Origin: Eubacterium ruminantium
GTDB lineage: Bacteria > Bacillota > Clostridia > Lachnospirales > Lachnospiraceae
Assembly (NCBI GenBank): GCA_900108205.1
Contig: FNUU01000001.1
Coordinates: forward strand, 668,673-732,672
Length of the DNA stretch: 64,000 nt
Reading direction: 5' to 3'
Shown here: positions 63,548 through 64,000 of the stretch, one piece after another
How the letters are laid out: every line of letters begins with the position of its first letter
How positions within the stretch are numbered: the stretch's first letter is position 1
Translations under genes and position numbers: made by a program
The notes under the pieces: model-generated
The model's database searches: none
Told to the model about the DNA's origin: nothing
What the model saw: only the letters and a program-made list of their open reading frames with translations

Positions 63548-64000
63548 TTAGTTAGAAGCTGCGTCTTCAGCTGCCTTACGAGCCTTAGCCTGCTCATTTG
63601 ACCAATCCCAGCATTCCTGATAACCGAAGCCTTTAGCCTGAGCCTGCATACCCTTTACTATCTTAGTATACTCGCTATCTGACTCTGCGTAAATAGCTTT
63701 CCATGAATTTTCACGGATACATTTTGTAACCTGTGCCCATGTTGTCTTAAGCTCATCTGACTTTGTAGGCATTACATATGCTGAACCAGGTGAAACTACG
63801 TAGTTTCCGCTGAGCATGTATTCGTTAGTTGTTGTACATCCTGTATGATCTCTCCAGTCCTGATCAACATCACAGAGAGCGTCTGACTGGTTTGACTTCC
63901 AGTTCTCTGAGTTGTATGTCTCACCATTTGAATCAGGGTTTGAAGCATCAAGTGACCATGTGATCATGTTGATCTGAAGCTCGCCGTCCTTGTATGTTCC
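63548..64000 (-). CDS. Extracellular solute-binding protein, C-terminal part (runs off the window)
   Basis: About 150 C-terminal residues; the frame stays open to the window edge, so the start lies outside. Sequence such as SGNYVVSPGSAYVMPTKSDELKTTWAQV and ECWDWSNEQAKARKAAEDAASN is typical of the C-terminal lobe of large LplA/YtcQ-type family 1 solute-binding lipoproteins of oligosaccharide ABC importers. YesL downstream and YesN nearby support this. The lipoprotein signal and sugar-binding residues are not visible here. Confidence 0.72.
   Translation of the reverse strand, partial: GTYKDGELQINMITWSLDASNPDSNGETYNSENWKSNQSDALCDVDQDWRDHTGCTTTNEYMLSGNYVVSPGSAYVMPTKSDELKTTWAQVTKCIRENSWKAIYAESDSEYTKIVKGMQAQAKGFGYQECWDWSNEQAKARKAAEDAASN

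Overview
The window looks like chromosomal DNA of a low-GC, anaerobic Firmicute, most likely a Lachnospiraceae (Butyrivibrio / Roseburia / Coprococcus-like). The basis is the AT-rich sequence, AGGAGG-type ribosome binding sites with frequent TTG and GTG starts, consensus sigma-A promoters, NADP-glutamate dehydrogenase, MetY, the YesN/YesL pair, and the small 'FGNYEL' protein often seen in that family. I see no rRNA, tRNA, CRISPR array, transposase or phage gene. The ends cut one gene each: an FtsX-type permease at the left and a solute-binding protein at the right.

Layout. 1-1553: MacB-type ABC exporter behind a tandem-repeat operator. 1936-10823 (minus): one surface-polysaccharide operon of nucleotidyltransferase, class V aminotransferase, GT2, LicD, GT2, a fused polymerase/flippase and a MATE protein. 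It looks built to make and attach an activated phospho- or phosphono-head group. 11019-22446: two very large cysteine-protease-like proteins without signal peptides, flanking two ABC-2 exporter systems, a PLDc_N membrane peptide and an XRE regulator. 22552-25830: RtcB RNA ligase with a small Cys-rich protein, a short terminated transcript encoding a 24-residue peptide, and gdhA. 26023-34033 (minus): MoxR-DUF58-transglutaminase operon running on into glpK and an SDR-LicD fusion. 34194-39533: glycerol-1-phosphate dehydrogenase-like protein, secreted CHAP/NlpC-like hydrolase with a WalR-type box, MetY and an iron alcohol dehydrogenase. 39853-42458: ArsR-controlled metal efflux. 42775-54582: DUF3810 metalloprotease-like protein, TrpS, lipase-like hydrolase, heterodimeric ABC exporter, EAL protein and ABC-F ATPase. 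54798-59855: two paralogous membrane-anchored repeat proteins, RadA and a conserved small protein. 60109-64000: carbohydrate esterase-like hydrolase, YesN response regulator, YesL and a sugar-binding lipoprotein fragment, a typical oligosaccharide-use locus.

The most unusual content: (i) the two giant protease-like proteins carry the same two helical C-terminal modules in opposite order, and have nearly identical 18-bp promoter motifs at the same distance from their starts; (ii) a 161-171-nt repeat occurs three times, folds as a four-helix junction with compensatory base changes, and each time abuts the T-tract of a minus-strand terminator; (iii) a second dispersed hairpin repeat sits in 5' leaders and 3' ends; (iv) there are unusual fusions (Wzy-Wzx, SDR-LicD) and two LicD proteins; (v) a short promoter-to-terminator transcript encodes a 24-residue peptide. 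All coordinates come from reading by eye; functions are from motif recognition, not database searches.
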